A stretch of 64,000 nucleotides of DNA from Solirubrobacteraceae bacterium (GTDB lineage: Bacteria; Actinomycetota; Thermoleophilia; Solirubrobacterales; Solirubrobacteraceae): positions 1-64,000 of the forward strand of contig JAUJOT010000004.1 of NCBI GenBank assembly GCA_030447505.1, written 5' to 3'. The notes below the pieces were generated by a model. It was not told the origin of the DNA, ran no database searches, and saw only the letters and a program-made list of their open reading frames with translations. Position 1 is the first letter of the stretch. Each line of letters opens with the position of its first letter. A program made the position numbers and the translations under genes. Positions 44,944 through 54,597 of the stretch are shown here, piece after piece.

Positions 44944-45858
44944 CTAGAAGTACCCCGCGACCTTGCGGTCTTCCATCGCGGCTTCGCTGACGCGGTCGTC
45001 GGCGCGCGTCTCGCCGCGCTCGGTCACGCGCGTGGCGGCGATCTCGGCGACCACGGAGCCGAGGTCGGCGGCGGTCGATCGCACGGCACCGGTGCAGCTC
45101 ATGTCGCCGACGGTGCGGTAGCGCACGGATGCGCGAAACGGCTGCTCGCCGTCGATCAGCTGCATGTGCTCGCACATCGCGTAGAGCATCCCGTCGCGCT
45201 GGAAGACCTCGCGCTCGTGCGCGAAGTAGATCGAGGGCACCTCGAGGTTCTCGACGGCGATGTACTCCCAGACGTCGAGCTCGGTCCAGTTGGAGAGCGG
45301 AAAGACCCGCACGCTCTCGCCGCGACGGATGCGCCCGTTGTAGATGTTCCACAGCTCGGGCCGCTGGTTCTTCGGGTCCCAGCCGCCGAAGTCGTCGCGG
45401 AACGAGAAGATCCGCTCCTTGGCCCGCGCGCGCTCCTCGTCGCGGCGCGCGCCGCCGAAGGCGGCGTCGAAGGAGTGCTCCTCGATGGCGTCCAGCAGCG
45501 TCGTCGTCTGCAGCCGGTTGCGCGACGCGCGCGGGTGGGGGGGAGCGAATTCCTCGACGACTCGTCCGCGGTCGATCGACTCCTGCACGGACGCGACGAT
45601 CAGCCGCTCGCCGAGCTCGGCGACGCGGCGGTCGCGAAACTCGATCACCTCGGGGAAGTTGTGGCCGGTGTCGACATGCATCAGCGGGAACGGGAAGCGG
45701 CCCGGCCGAAACGCCTTCTCGGCGAGGCGCAGCAGCACGATCGAGTCCTTGCCGCCGCTGAACAGCAGCACCGGGTTTGAGAGCTCGGCCGCGACCTCGC
45801 GCATGACGTGGATCGCCTCGGACTCGAGCGCCTGCAGGTGGGTCATGTGCGCGTTCAT
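44944..45858 (-). CDS. cysD: Sulfate adenylyltransferase subunit 2
   Basis: A 304-residue PP-loop ATP pyrophosphatase-type subunit that adenylates sulfate to APS. MTHLQALESEAIHVMREVAAE and NPVLLFSGGKDSIVLLRLA (PP-loop SGGKDS, ~residue 34) are diagnostic, with FPLMHVDTGHNFPEVIEFRD and FGGARRDEERARAKER further on. ATG 45858 overlaps the transporter stop by four bases. It acts with CysN. Confidence 0.96.
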   Translation of the reverse strand: MNAHMTHLQALESEAIHVMREVAAELSNPVLLFSGGKDSIVLLRLAEKAFRPGRFPFPLMHVDTGHNFPEVIEFRDRRVAELGERLIVASVQESIDRGRVVEEFAPPHPRASRNRLQTTTLLDAIEEHSFDAAFGGARRDEERARAKERIFSFRDDFGGWDPKNQRPELWNIYNGRIRRGESVRVFPLSNWTELDVWEYIAVENLEVPSIYFAHEREVFQRDGMLYAMCEHMQLIDGEQPFRASVRYRTVGDMSCTGAVRSTAADLGSVVAEIAATRVTERGETRADDRVSEAAMEDRKVAGYF

Positions 45859-46757
45859 GCGGGGACCGCCTCGACCTCGGGGGGTGGTGGTGCGACGCGC
45901 GTGCGAAGCAGCACGTACGCGGCGAGGCCGACCAGCAGCGGCACGCCGATCAGCGCCGCGGGCGGCACTTCGACGCCCGCCTTCGTCAGCACGCCCAGCG
46001 CCGACGCCAGCAGCACGCAGCCGAGCGCGGGCCGCAGCACGTTGGCCGACACCTGGCCGATCAGCATCGTGCCGATCACGACGCCCGGCAGCGAGCCGAT
46101 CAGGATCGTCCCCATCAGCAGGAAGTCGACGTTGCCGCTGACCCAGTGCGCCAGGCCGGCGACCCACAGCAGGATCGCTGCGTGGAAGACGTCCGTGCCG
46201 ACGACGCGGTGCGGCGTGAGCTGGAAGACGAGGATCAGCGCGAGGCCGATCAGCGCGCCGCTGCCGACCGAGGTGATCCCGAGGACGAGGCCGAGCACGG
46301 CGCCGATCAGCACTGCGGCGACCTTCGTGCGCCTCGTCTGCTCGACGCTGTGGCGCTCGCGCGCGACGAGCCTGGGCATGAACAGCGCGCGTCCGAGGAT
46401 CGTCACCGCGACGATGATCAGCGCGATCGCGATCGAGGCCAGCAGCGCCGGCTCGAAGCTCTTTCCGTAGGCGCCGTGCAGGCGCTGCAGCAGCCAGACG
46501 CCGACGAGCGCGCCGGGCACGCTTCCGACCGCAAGCCAGACCGAGACGCCGAGGTCGACCGTGCCCTTGCGCCAGTGCCGCCAGCCGCCGAGCGTCTTCG
46601 TGACGGCGCCGTAGGCGAGGTCGGTGCCGATCGCGACGACGGGCGGGATGCCCGCGAACAGCACGAGCAGCGGCGTCATCAGCGAGCCGCCGCCGATGCC
46701 GGTCAGGCCGATCAGGATGCCGACGCCGAGGCCGAAGAGGATGACGATCGGGTCCAT
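45855..46757 (-). CDS. TauE/SafE-family membrane transporter
   Basis: A 300-residue protein with about eight helices. GIGGGSLMTPLLVLFAG near residue 20 and TSVGSGALIGLALI near 150 are the paired motifs of the family. Members move sulfite, sulfate or organosulfonates. Its place inside the cys operon, with ATGA overlap to cysD and no ABC sulfate importer nearby, suggests that it is the sulfate uptake route or a guard exporting excess sulfite. Direction cannot be read from sequence. Confidence 0.85.
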   Translation of the reverse strand: MDPIVILFGLGVGILIGLTGIGGGSLMTPLLVLFAGIPPVVAIGTDLAYGAVTKTLGGWRHWRKGTVDLGVSVWLAVGSVPGALVGVWLLQRLHGAYGKSFEPALLASIAIALIIVAVTILGRALFMPRLVARERHSVEQTRRTKVAAVLIGAVLGLVLGITSVGSGALIGLALILVFQLTPHRVVGTDVFHAAILLWVAGLAHWVSGNVDFLLMGTILIGSLPGVVIGTMLIGQVSANVLRPALGCVLLASALGVLTKAGVEVPPAALIGVPLLVGLAAYVLLRTRVAPPPPEVEAVPA

Positions 46758-46770
46758 CGCCAGCGGCCGA

Positions 46771-47385
46771 TCAGACGTGCAGCCCGCACTCGGTCTTGTC
46801 CAGGCCCGCCCAGCGGCCCTCGCGCCCGCTGCCGGGCCGCGTGCAGGGCGCGCAGCCGATCGACTCGTAGCCCTGGTCGTGCAGCGGGTGGTAGGGCAGG
46901 TCGCGCTCGTGGATGCGCGCCCAGAGGTCGCGCTCGGTCCACAGCGCGAGCGGGTTGTACTTCGCGATCCCCCCGCGCCTGGCGTCGACCTCGACGAGCT
47001 CGGTCTCCGCGCGCGACGGCCCCTGCTCGCGGCGCAGCCCCGTGATCCAGGCGTCGGCGTCGGCCAGCGCGCGCTCGAGCGCCGCGACCTTCTGCGCGCC
47101 GCAGCAGTGCTCGGGCCCCGTCCAGGGCGGCGTCGCGAGCGCCTCCTCGACCTCGATCTGCACGCCGAAGCGCTGCTCGAAGGCGCGCCATGTCGCGAGC
47201 GTCTGCTCGAACAGCACGCCGCTGTCGATCGTCACGACGCGCACCTGCGGCGCGAGCGCGAGCAGCTCGTCGAGGATCACGGACTCCTCCTTCTGAAAGG
47301 AGCACAGGAAGACGAGCCGCTCGTGGGCGGCCGCCTGGCGCAGGGTCTCGGTCAGAGACGCTGCGAGGCTCGTCAGACTGCGCAC
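46771..47385 (-). CDS. cysH: Adenylyl-sulfate (APS) reductase
   Basis: A 204-residue reductase. VFLCSFQKEESVILDEL is the adenylyl-binding region. The four-Cys iron-sulfur signature of APS reductases is present: CC in PEHCCGAQKV and CxxC in GCAPCTRP. The catalytic Cys is in the C-terminal KTECGLH. This cluster marks use of APS rather than PAPS, consistent with no cysC. GTG 47385 lies within the end of the sulfite reductase gene (13-base overlap). Confidence 0.94.
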   Translation of the reverse strand: MRSLTSLAASLTETLRQAAAHERLVFLCSFQKEESVILDELLALAPQVRVVTIDSGVLFEQTLATWRAFEQRFGVQIEVEEALATPPWTGPEHCCGAQKVAALERALADADAWITGLRREQGPSRAETELVEVDARRGGIAKYNPLALWTERDLWARIHERDLPYHPLHDQGYESIGCAPCTRPGSGREGRWAGLDKTECGLHV

Positions 47386-49184
47386 TCGCCTTCGCCCCGG
47401 ATGACCTGGAAGGGCACGTCGCGGTTCCAGTCGATGAACGTCGTCATCGTGTCCAGGCCGAAGTCGACGGGCATCGCGAGATCGCGAACCCTGTCCTCGA
47501 ACGCCTTCGTGCCGACGCGCGCCGCGAAGTCGTTGAAGACCTCGCCGTGCTCGCGCTCGTCCTCATACCAGCGCAGCCAGCGCTCGACGGCGTCGGGGAT
47601 CCGCTTGGCGGGCAGGCGCACCTTCAGCCGCTGGCCGTAGACGATCTCGCCGCCCTCGAAGTTGCCGGCGATGTGCGCGACGTAGGCCGGGATCGTGTGC
47701 TCGCCGACCTTGATCGACGCGCCGTAGAAGCCGATGTTCGCGATGTGGTGCTGGCTGCAGCCGTTCGGGCAGCCGCTCATCTTGATGTGGATCGCGCGCG
47801 TCAGCGGGTCGGAGATCCGCATCTCCTCGAGGCGCTTCTGAAGCGCCGCGTTGAGCCCCATCGAGGACGTGATGCCGAGCTTGCAGGAGTCCGTGCCCGG
47901 GCACGAGACGACGTCGGTGATCTTGTCGGGACCCGGATCGCCGAGGCCGAGCCTGCAGAGCTCCCGCCACACCTCGTAGACGCTCTCGTCGCGAACCCAG
48001 CGCAGCAGCAGGTTCTGGTGCACGGTCGTGCGCATGTGGCCGCCGGAGTACGTGCGCATGATGTCGGCCACGCCGCGGAACTGCTCGGGCGTCAGGTCGC
48101 CGCGCGTGACCTTGATGTGCACGGTGCTGAAGCCGTCCTGCCGCTGGGCCTGGACGTTGTCGGCGAGGAAGCGCTCGAACGCCGAAGCATCGCCGTTGGG
48201 CGACGCGTAGCTGTCGGCAACGGGCGGCGCGGAGAGCTCCTCGTCGTACTGCCAGCTCAGGCCGGCGACGTCGAAGTTGCGCTCTGCCACCCAGTCGCCC
48301 TGCAGCTCCTCCTCGACGAGCTCGCGAAACGCGTCGATGCCGATCTTGTCGACGAGCACCTTGATGCGGGCGCGGGCGCGGTTGACGCGCAGGAAGTCCT
48401 GGCGATCGAAGATCCGCAGGCACGCCTCGGCGACCTTCAGGTACTCGCCGTCGTCGAGGCCGACGAAGTCGTGGAGCGTCGGCGCGACGCGCGGCATGAT
48501 CGACGTGCCGCCGCCGACGCGCACCTCGACGCCGCGCACGCCGTCGCGCTCGCGCGCCAGAAAGGCGATGTCGTGGATGCCGGTCAGCGAGCGGTCGGCG
48601 GGCGAGCCGTCGAACGCGGTCTTGATCTTGCGCGGCATCATCTGCGTCGTCGGGTGGCGCACGAAGTAGCGCACGTAGGCGCCGGCGTAGGGCGTCAGGT
48701 CGAAGAGCTCGTCGGGGGCGACGCCGGCCCAGGGGTCGCCGGTGACGTTGCGCACGGTGTTGCCGCAGCCCTCGCGCGACGACAGCCCGGACTCGGCCAG
48801 CTCGCGGATCAGCTTCGCCGCGTCGGGCAGCGGGACGTGGTGCAGCTGGATGTTCTGGCGCGTCGTGATGTGCCCCTTCCTCAGCGGCACCCACTTCTCG
48901 ATGACGGCCGCGAAGGCGTCCATCTGCTCCGCGCCGATGCCGCCGAACGGCAGCTTGACGCGAACCATCTGGACGTCCGCCTGGCGCTGGCCGTAGACGC
49001 CCTGCTTGAGGCGGAACTTGATGAACTCCGTCTCCTCGGTGTCACCGCGCAGATACTGCTGCGCCTCCGTGTCGAAGTCGTCGAACTCGCGCTCGAGGAT
49101 CGGGATGACGTGGCCCGGGACGTCCTCGCGAACCTCGGGGTTCTCGAGCGTCCCCCGGCGACCGCTGAGGGTGGTGGGCTCCAT
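47373..49184 (-). CDS. sir: Ferredoxin-type sulfite (or nitrite) reductase
   Basis: A 603-residue siroheme/4Fe-4S reductase. Two ferredoxin-like halves are present, with GHITTRQNIQLHHVPL near 140 and MRTTVHQNLLLRWV near 395. The cluster Cys lie in CPGTDSCKLGITSS and SGCPNGCSQHHI (~445-500). Being first in the cys operon makes sulfite the likely substrate, reduced to sulfide. ATG 49184 (MEPTTLSGRRG) is used because upstream in-frame sequence is non-coding. All six same-strand genes down to 43.4 kb probably follow from one promoter. Confidence 0.93.
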   Translation of the reverse strand: MEPTTLSGRRGTLENPEVREDVPGHVIPILEREFDDFDTEAQQYLRGDTEETEFIKFRLKQGVYGQRQADVQMVRVKLPFGGIGAEQMDAFAAVIEKWVPLRKGHITTRQNIQLHHVPLPDAAKLIRELAESGLSSREGCGNTVRNVTGDPWAGVAPDELFDLTPYAGAYVRYFVRHPTTQMMPRKIKTAFDGSPADRSLTGIHDIAFLARERDGVRGVEVRVGGGTSIMPRVAPTLHDFVGLDDGEYLKVAEACLRIFDRQDFLRVNRARARIKVLVDKIGIDAFRELVEEELQGDWVAERNFDVAGLSWQYDEELSAPPVADSYASPNGDASAFERFLADNVQAQRQDGFSTVHIKVTRGDLTPEQFRGVADIMRTYSGGHMRTTVHQNLLLRWVRDESVYEVWRELCRLGLGDPGPDKITDVVSCPGTDSCKLGITSSMGLNAALQKRLEEMRISDPLTRAIHIKMSGCPNGCSQHHIANIGFYGASIKVGEHTIPAYVAHIAGNFEGGEIVYGQRLKVRLPAKRIPDAVERWLRWYEDEREHGEVFNDFAARVGTKAFEDRVRDLAMPVDFGLDTMTTFIDWNRDVPFQVIRGEGECAV

Positions 49185-49228
49185 GGAAGGTCTCAGTGCT
49201 CCGTGGTGGCGTGCAGGGCGAGGCCGGC

Positions 49229-49255
49229 ATAATACAGCTAAATCCTGTCGGGATT
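49229..49255 (-). promoter_or_regulatory. Candidate promoter and inverted repeat upstream of the cys operon
   Basis: On the - strand a TATTAT -10-like hexamer (49234-49229) lies about 45 bases before the reductase ATG, within the only AT-rich spot of the spacer. Just upstream AATCC (49241-49245) and GGATT (49251-49255) form an inverted repeat around TGTCG, overlapping the -35 region where a sulfur-responsive regulator could bind. No good -35 is apparent. Confidence 0.4.
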
Positions 49256-49320
49256 CGGGAATTGTCGTCGACGGCTCGCTCTGCCTCGTTTCGAGCGGCG
49301 GCGCGGGTAGCCTGCCGGCC

Positions 49321-50271
49321 GTGCCACAGCTCGCCGTCCTCGACCACGACACCGTCCTCGCCGCCGTCTCTGCGCAGGCCGCGATCGAGGCCACCCGCGA
49401 GGCGTTCGAGCGCCATTACCGCGGCGAGTGGGCGATGCCGGCGAAGGTCTACCTGCAGAGCCCACCCTACGGCGACTTCCGCGCGATGCCTGCCCGCGGC
49501 GACGGCCTGGCGCTGCTGAAGTGGGTCACCTCCTTTCCCGGCAATCCGGAGCAGGGGCTGCCGACGGTCAGCGGCGTCGTCTGCCTGTCCGATGCGCGGA
49601 CCGGGGTGCCGCTCGCGATCCTCGACGCCCGCGCCGTCACGGCGCTGCGCACCGGCGCCGTCGCGGCCGTCGCCACGCAGGCGCTCGCGCGCGCCGATGC
49701 CCGCACCGTCGGGATCGTCGGCTGCGGGCTGCACGGCGCCTGGACGGCGCGCTGCCTCGCCGCCGCCGGCTACGACGAGGGCGTCTGCTTCGACCCGCGG
49801 ACCGAGGCCGCCGCGGCGCTCGCGGCGCAGCTCGACGGCTGGGCGGTCGGCGACCTGGCGGCGGCGCTGGCCTGCGCCGTCGTCTGCGCCGTCACGCCCG
49901 GCGCGGTCGTCGTGCTGCAGCGCGGCGACCTGCGCCCGGGCCAGCACCTGAACATGCTCGGCGCCGACGGCAGCGGCAAGGCCGAGGCGAGCATCGACGC
50001 CGTCGTCGCCTGCGAGCTGTTCTGCGACGAGTGGGCGCAGGCCTCGCACGGCGGCGAGCTGACCGGCGCCGTCGAGGCGGGGCTCGTGACGCGCGAGCAG
50101 GTCACGACGCTCGGCGCGGTGCTGGCCGGTGACGCGCCCGGCCGCAGCGGTCCCGACGCGACGACGCTCTTCGATTCGACGGGCCTGGCGATCCAGGACC
50201 TGGCGGTCGCCGCCGCGGCGCTGCGCGCCGCTCGCGCCGGCGAGGTGCAGGCCGGCAGCGTCTCGCTGTAG
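49321..50271 (+). CDS. Ornithine cyclodeaminase/mu-crystallin family protein
   Basis: A 316-residue NAD(P)-binding protein. A substrate region with AMPAKVYLQSPPYGDFRAMPA, LLKWVTSFPGNPEQGLPTV and ILDARAVTALRTGAVAAVAT is followed by a Rossmann motif, VGIVGCGLHGAWTARCLAAAG (GxGxxG, ~residue 137). The family includes ornithine cyclodeaminase, alanine dehydrogenases and ketimine reductases; the exact substrate is not assignable. GTG 49321 begins the domain. It is divergent from the cys operon. Confidence 0.85.
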   Translation: MPQLAVLDHDTVLAAVSAQAAIEATREAFERHYRGEWAMPAKVYLQSPPYGDFRAMPARGDGLALLKWVTSFPGNPEQGLPTVSGVVCLSDARTGVPLAILDARAVTALRTGAVAAVATQALARADARTVGIVGCGLHGAWTARCLAAAGYDEGVCFDPRTEAAAALAAQLDGWAVGDLAAALACAVVCAVTPGAVVVLQRGDLRPGQHLNMLGADGSGKAEASIDAVVACELFCDEWAQASHGGELTGAVEAGLVTREQVTTLGAVLAGDAPGRSGPDATTLFDSTGLAIQDLAVAAAALRAARAGEVQAGSVSL

Positions 50272-50315
50272 CCGTTCGGCTGTACCGGCCGCCGGGGCGC
50301 GAAGATCAGTGGACT

Positions 50316-50333
50316 GAAGTTCCCCGGAACTTC
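50316..50333. terminator. Hairpin between convergent genes
   Basis: GAAGTTCC, two bases CC, then GGAACTTC: an 8-bp perfect stem with a minimal loop (probably opening to 4 bases), between the ends of the cyclodeaminase-type gene and the PGPGW gene. Its location suggests a bidirectional terminator, though no T tract follows. Confidence 0.6.
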
Positions 50334-50336
50334 GGG

Positions 50337-50744
50337 TTAGACCGGCACGAGCGGGATGTCGCCGACGAGCGCCCACGCGAGCAGCGCCGCGGCGCCCAGC
50401 AGGCAGGCGAGCGCGGTCCAGATGCGCTGCGTCTTCGTCGTCGCGGCCGCCTTCTGCCTGGCGATCTCGCCCTTCTCGAGGGCGCGGTCGAGCAGCCCCT
50501 CCGCCCAGACGAACTCGAGCGACAGGATCGCCAGGCCGATCGGGATCACGACGAACGCCGGGCCCGGCAGCACGAGCATCGCGAGGCCGCCGAGCAGCAG
50601 CGTGAAGCCGACGACGATGTACACGACCCGGACGTAGAACGGGCGCTGGCGGTGGCGCGTGCGCTGCGCCTCGAGGCGGCGCACGATCCCCGGCTTGCGA
50701 AGGTCGGCCTTGGGCTCTGGGTTCGGGGGATCGGTGGTCGCCAC
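50337..50744 (-). CDS. TIGR02611/PGPGW-type small membrane protein
   Basis: A 135-residue protein with two close helices containing LLGGLAMLVLPGPAFVVIPIG (the PGPxxxxIPxG motif) and a third near the C-terminus (ALACLLGAAALLAWALVG). The motif identifies the putative transmembrane PGPGW family, of unknown function. GTG start at 50744. The N-terminal 40 residues are basic and cytoplasmic. Confidence 0.75.
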   Translation of the reverse strand: MATTDPPNPEPKADLRKPGIVRRLEAQRTRHRQRPFYVRVVYIVVGFTLLLGGLAMLVLPGPAFVVIPIGLAILSLEFVWAEGLLDRALEKGEIARQKAAATTKTQRIWTALACLLGAAALLAWALVGDIPLVPV

Positions 50745-50849
50745 AGCCTCGTCAGCGTAAACGGCCGCAGACGCGCGGCGGCTAAACGGCCACTACGCCC
50801 GGCGGCTCGTCATCGATCACCGGATCGGCGGCGGGCACGAAGCTCATCG

Positions 50850-51218
50850 CGCGCTCGCGCGGCCTGCCAGTCGTCCTCCAAGCCGGCCCACTGGCGGTCC
50901 TCGTAGAAGCGCGGGCGCGCGCGCTACAGCGTGTTCGCGTAGCCGAGGCTGCCGACGCCGACGCCGGCGCCGCTGACGACCGAGACGTCCTTGAACAGCG
51001 ACAGGCGGAAGCTGCCGTGCAGGCCCAGGCGGGGGCGAAGAACTAGCGCCGGATGTCCCACGGCGAGCGCGGGAACTCGTCGTCGGCGTAGCGCCTGCCG
51101 GATTCGACACGGCGACGCGGTGGCCCTTCTCGGTCAGCCGCTGAGCGGCGACGCTGCCGCCGAAGCCAGAGCCGACGACCAGCCAGTCGTAGTCATGCTC
51201 GCGAGCAGGCGGCGACAT
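50850..51218 (-). pseudogene. Decayed GMC (cholesterol-oxidase-like) oxidoreductase
   Basis: ATG 51218 opens a clear FAD-binding N-terminus: EHDYDWLVVGSGFGGSVAAQ then RLTEKGHRVAV. The continuation expected for the family (VESGRRYADDEFPRSPWDIRR) is in another frame and runs into TAG. A third frame gives GLHGSFRLSLFKDVSVVSG, GYANTL, another TAG, then RARPRFYEDRQWAGLEDDWQ. Beyond that the gene, normally over 500 residues, is missing. Multiple shifts and stops show a dead, truncated gene. Confidence 0.85.
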
Positions 51219-51253
51219 GGCGCGCGAAGCGTAGGGCAGCGCTGACGGGGGCG

Positions 51254-52831
51254 TCAATTGGGCCCGTGAGCCGCCGCGCTCGCTGGATCCGTCTGGCCCG
51301 GCGCGATCGTGAGCAGCGCCGCCGGCTCGCCGTCGAGCCCCGGCAGCGGTCCGATCGGCGCGGCGCGCGGCGCCGGCGCCTGCCAGCGCAGCACGGTGAA
51401 CGTCTCGCCCTCGGTGCGCTGCGCGAGCGCGTAGCCGGGCGCCGGCACGGCGGGATCGGCCGGGCGCGGCGGCTCGGGCCGCTCGCCGGGCAGGCGCACC
51501 GGCAGTGCGACGTGGTCGATCTCGGCGGTCGTGAACGTCGGCGGCGCCGCCGTCCTCAGCCCCGGCAGGTAGTAGCGCAGCGTCTCGAGCGCCGCGCCCG
51601 GCGTGGCGACGATCAGGCGCGGTGCGCTGACGGGACCGAGCGCGCGGACCGCGCCGCGCCAGTCGTCGCGCTGCAACTCGGCGCTGCGCGCGACGCCGAC
51701 GACGGCGACGAGCCCGGCCGCGCATGCCGCGCCGAGCGCGAGCGCCGCCGGGCGCGGCACGGATCGCGCCACCGCAGCGAGCCCGGCGCCCACCAGCGCG
51801 GCCGCCAGCGGCAGCGCGAACAGGACGTTGCGGGTGATGAGGTGATCCTCGCCGGCGATCGCCGCGAGCACCGGCAGCGCGAGCGCGGCGGCGGTGAGCG
51901 CGGCTAGGCGCGCGCTCTCGCTGCGCGCGCTGGGCGGCGCCGCGATGCGGCCCGTCAGCAGCGCCGCGAGCCCGACGAACCCGCCCAGCGCGGCCAGCGC
52001 CGTGACGGCGATCAGCAGCGGCTCGAGCGGCGCGTCGTAGCCGACGAGAAACTGCTTGGGCAGCTGGGCGAGCCGGGTGAGCAGGTCGCTGCCCGTGATG
52101 AACGCCGCGCGGTCGTTCTCGCGCTGGTCGAGCGCGAGCGGCGCCAGCGCGGCGGCCGCCAAGGCGGGCAGCGCCAGCGCCGCCGCCCGCTCGCGCCGGC
52201 CGGGCGCGCGCAGCACGAGCCACAGCGCCTGCGGCGCGACGAGGAACACCGCGTAGTAGTGCGTGGCGAGCGCGAGCGCGGCGATGGCGCCCCACGCGAG
52301 CAGGCGCGCGTAACGTCGTCCGAAGCTCGGCGGTCGCGAGCTCTGACTGCGACCAGCGGTCGGCTGTTCGGACGACCGGACGACGAGACCGTTCTCGAGC
52401 GCGCGCAGCCAGAGCAGCGCCGACAGCGTGCCGAGCAGCGCGAGCAGCGCGTACGCGCGCGCCTCCTGGCTGAACCAGACGAGCATCGGGTTGACCGCGA
52501 CGAGCGCGGCCGCCGCGAGGCCCGCCCGGTCGCCCCCGAGGCGCCGGCCGAGCGCCCAGACGACCACGATCGTCGCCGTCCCGAGCAGCGCCGAGAGCGA
52601 GCGCATGCCGGCCTCGCCGGTGCCGAAGACGTGCGTCCACAGCCACGCGAGGACGTAGTACAGCGGCGGCGTCGACTCGCTGTCGGGGATGACCTGCAGC
52701 ATCGCGCCGAGGTCCATCCGCAGCAGCCGCGCGGTCACGGCCTCGTCGTACCAGAGGCTCTGCGCGTCGAGCGTCGCGAAGCGCAGGGCGGCGCCGGCGG
52801 CGATCACCAGCGCCAGCAGCCGGCTGCTCAC
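51254..52831 (-). CDS. Glycosyltransferase family 39/ArnT-like membrane protein
   Basis: A 525-residue polytopic protein with about ten helices. [21 protein letters not shown] after the first helix carries the acidic catalytic site of GT-C fold mannosyl/arabinosyl transferases, and [21 protein letters not shown] is a conserved helix-loop. A ~120-residue soluble C-terminal domain follows. It would transfer a sugar from a polyprenyl-phosphate donor outside the membrane. GTG 52831 overlaps the accD stop (GTGA), so it is coupled to the carboxylase, an odd pairing. Confidence 0.78.
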   Translation of the reverse strand: MSSRLLALVIAAGAALRFATLDAQSLWYDEAVTARLLRMDLGAMLQVIPDSESTPPLYYVLAWLWTHVFGTGEAGMRSLSALLGTATIVVVWALGRRLGGDRAGLAAAALVAVNPMLVWFSQEARAYALLALLGTLSALLWLRALENGLVVRSSEQPTAGRSQSSRPPSFGRRYARLLAWGAIAALALATHYYAVFLVAPQALWLVLRAPGRRERAAALALPALAAAALAPLALDQRENDRAAFITGSDLLTRLAQLPKQFLVGYDAPLEPLLIAVTALAALGGFVGLAALLTGRIAAPPSARSESARLAALTAAALALPVLAAIAGEDHLITRNVLFALPLAAALVGAGLAAVARSVPRPAALALGAACAAGLVAVVGVARSAELQRDDWRGAVRALGPVSAPRLIVATPGAALETLRYYLPGLRTAAPPTFTTAEIDHVALPVRLPGERPEPPRPADPAVPAPGYALAQRTEGETFTVLRWQAPAPRAAPIGPLPGLDGEPAALLTIAPGQTDPASAAAHGPN

Positions 52832-54399
52832 AGCGGGATGTTGCCGTGCTTGCGCTTGGGGCGCTCGACGCGCTTGCTCTGCAGGGCCTCGAGCGCGGCG
52901 ATCAGCTTCGGCCGCGTCTCGTGCGGGATGATCACGTCGTCGACGTAGCCGCGCTCGCCGGCCGAGTACGGGTTGGCGAAGCGGGCGCGGTAGTCGTCCA
53001 TCAGCCGCTCGCGACGGGCCTCCGGCGTCGGCGAGCCCGCGATGTCGCGGCGGTAGATGATGTTCACCGCGCCCTCGGGCCCCATCACCGCGACCTCGGC
53101 GGTCGGCCAGGCGAGGTTGAGGTCGGCGCCGATGTGCTTGGAGGCCATCACGACGTACGCGCCGCCGTAGGCCTTGCGGGTGACGATCGTGATCTTCGGA
53201 ACGGTCGCCTCGGCGAAGGCGTACAGCAGCTTCGCGCCGTGGCGGATGATCCCGTTCCACTCCTGCGCCGTGCCGGGCAGAAAGCCGGGCACGTCGCAGA
53301 GCGCCACGAGCGGGATGTTGAACGCGTCGCACGTGCGCACGAAGCGGGCGGCCTTGACGCTTGCGTCGATGTCGAGCGCGCCGGCCATGCTCGCCGGCTG
53401 GTTTGCGACGATCGCGACGGCGTGGCCGTCGAGGCGCGCGAAGCCGCAGACGATGTTCTTCGCGTAGTGCTCGTGGACCTCGTAGAACTCGCCGTCGTCG
53501 ACGATCATGCGCACCGGCAGGCGCACGTCGTAGGGCTTGTTCGGGTTCGCCGGCACGACCTCGTCGAGCTCGGGGTCCATCCGCAGCGGATCGTCGGTCG
53601 GCAGCACGCGCGGCGTCGGCTCGAGGTTGTTCGACGGCAGGAAGCTCAGCAGGTAGCGCGTGTCCTGCAGGCAGGCCTCCTCGTCCTCACAGGCGAAGTG
53701 CGCGACGCCCGACTTCTCGCTGTGCGTGTCAGCGCCGCCGAGCTCCTCGAACTCGACATCCTCGCCGGTGACCGTGCGGATCACGTCGGGGCCCGTGATG
53801 AACATGTGCGAGGTCTGCTTGACCATGAAGACGAAGTCCGTGATCGCCGGCGAGTAGACGGCGCCGCCGGCGCAGGGACCCATCACGAGGCTGATCTGCG
53901 GGATCACCCCGCTGCAGTTGACGTTGCGCATGAAGACCTCGCCGTAGGCCCCGAGCGAGACGACGCCCTCCTGGATCCGGGCGCCGCCCGAGTCGTTGAT
54001 GCCGATCACCGGGCAGCCGATCTTCGCCGCCAGGTCCATGACCTTGCAGATCTTCTCGGACATGACCTCCCCGACCGATCCGCCGAAGACGCTGAAGTCC
54101 TGCGAGAAGACGCAGACGCGGCGCCCGTCGACGGTGCCGTGACCGGTGACGACGGCGTCGCCCCAGGGACGCTTGCGCTGCATCTCGAAGTCGTGCGTGC
54201 GATGGCGCGCGAAGGTGTCGAGCTCCTGGAAGGAACCCGCGTCGAGCAGCTTGTGGATGCGCTCGCGCGCACTCAGCCGCCCGCGCTCGTGCTGCTTCTT
54301 CTCGGACTCGCGCTCGATGCGGCCCGCCGCCTCGCGCAGCTCGAGCAGCTGCGCGAGCTTCATCTCGTACGTGGCCGGGGCCTTCTGGCGCTTGGACAT
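52828..54399 (-). CDS. pccB: Acyl-CoA (propionyl-CoA) carboxylase beta subunit
   Basis: A 523-residue carboxyltransferase. [14 protein letters not shown]-like N-terminal sequence, [41 protein letters not shown] (first oxyanion hole), [36 protein letters not shown] and [20 protein letters not shown] (second) are all present. It uses carboxybiotin from an accA-type alpha chain to carboxylate propionyl- or acetyl-CoA. The nearby methylmalonyl-CoA mutase makes propionyl-CoA the likelier substrate. ATG 54399 begins [19 protein letters not shown]. Confidence 0.93.
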   Translation of the reverse strand: MSKRQKAPATYEMKLAQLLELREAAGRIERESEKKQHERGRLSARERIHKLLDAGSFQELDTFARHRTHDFEMQRKRPWGDAVVTGHGTVDGRRVCVFSQDFSVFGGSVGEVMSEKICKVMDLAAKIGCPVIGINDSGGARIQEGVVSLGAYGEVFMRNVNCSGVIPQISLVMGPCAGGAVYSPAITDFVFMVKQTSHMFITGPDVIRTVTGEDVEFEELGGADTHSEKSGVAHFACEDEEACLQDTRYLLSFLPSNNLEPTPRVLPTDDPLRMDPELDEVVPANPNKPYDVRLPVRMIVDDGEFYEVHEHYAKNIVCGFARLDGHAVAIVANQPASMAGALDIDASVKAARFVRTCDAFNIPLVALCDVPGFLPGTAQEWNGIIRHGAKLLYAFAEATVPKITIVTRKAYGGAYVVMASKHIGADLNLAWPTAEVAVMGPEGAVNIIYRRDIAGSPTPEARRERLMDDYRARFANPYSAGERGYVDDVIIPHETRPKLIAALEALQSKRVERPKRKHGNIPL

Positions 54400-54597
54400 C
54401 GTGCGAGCAAGGGTAATGCGGCCGGCGCGCCCCTCGCCCCGGGTCGCCGTGCCCGAGGCGGTGCTCGGGCTCCGGGGCACGCAGCGCGTTTCGTCGCACC
54501 CCTGCGCCGGGGTCGTCACGAACGCGCGTGGTTTCGTCACGCGTCCAGCGTCACGATCCGGGCATGAGCGACGGCGCGAGGCCCCGCACCGCCTGAC

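Noticed and set aside
54564-54596. Ten-codon frame before the DUF559 gene as another coupled leader
   Set aside because: It does not overlap the GTG start and has no ribosome site; short frames like this are expected by chance.
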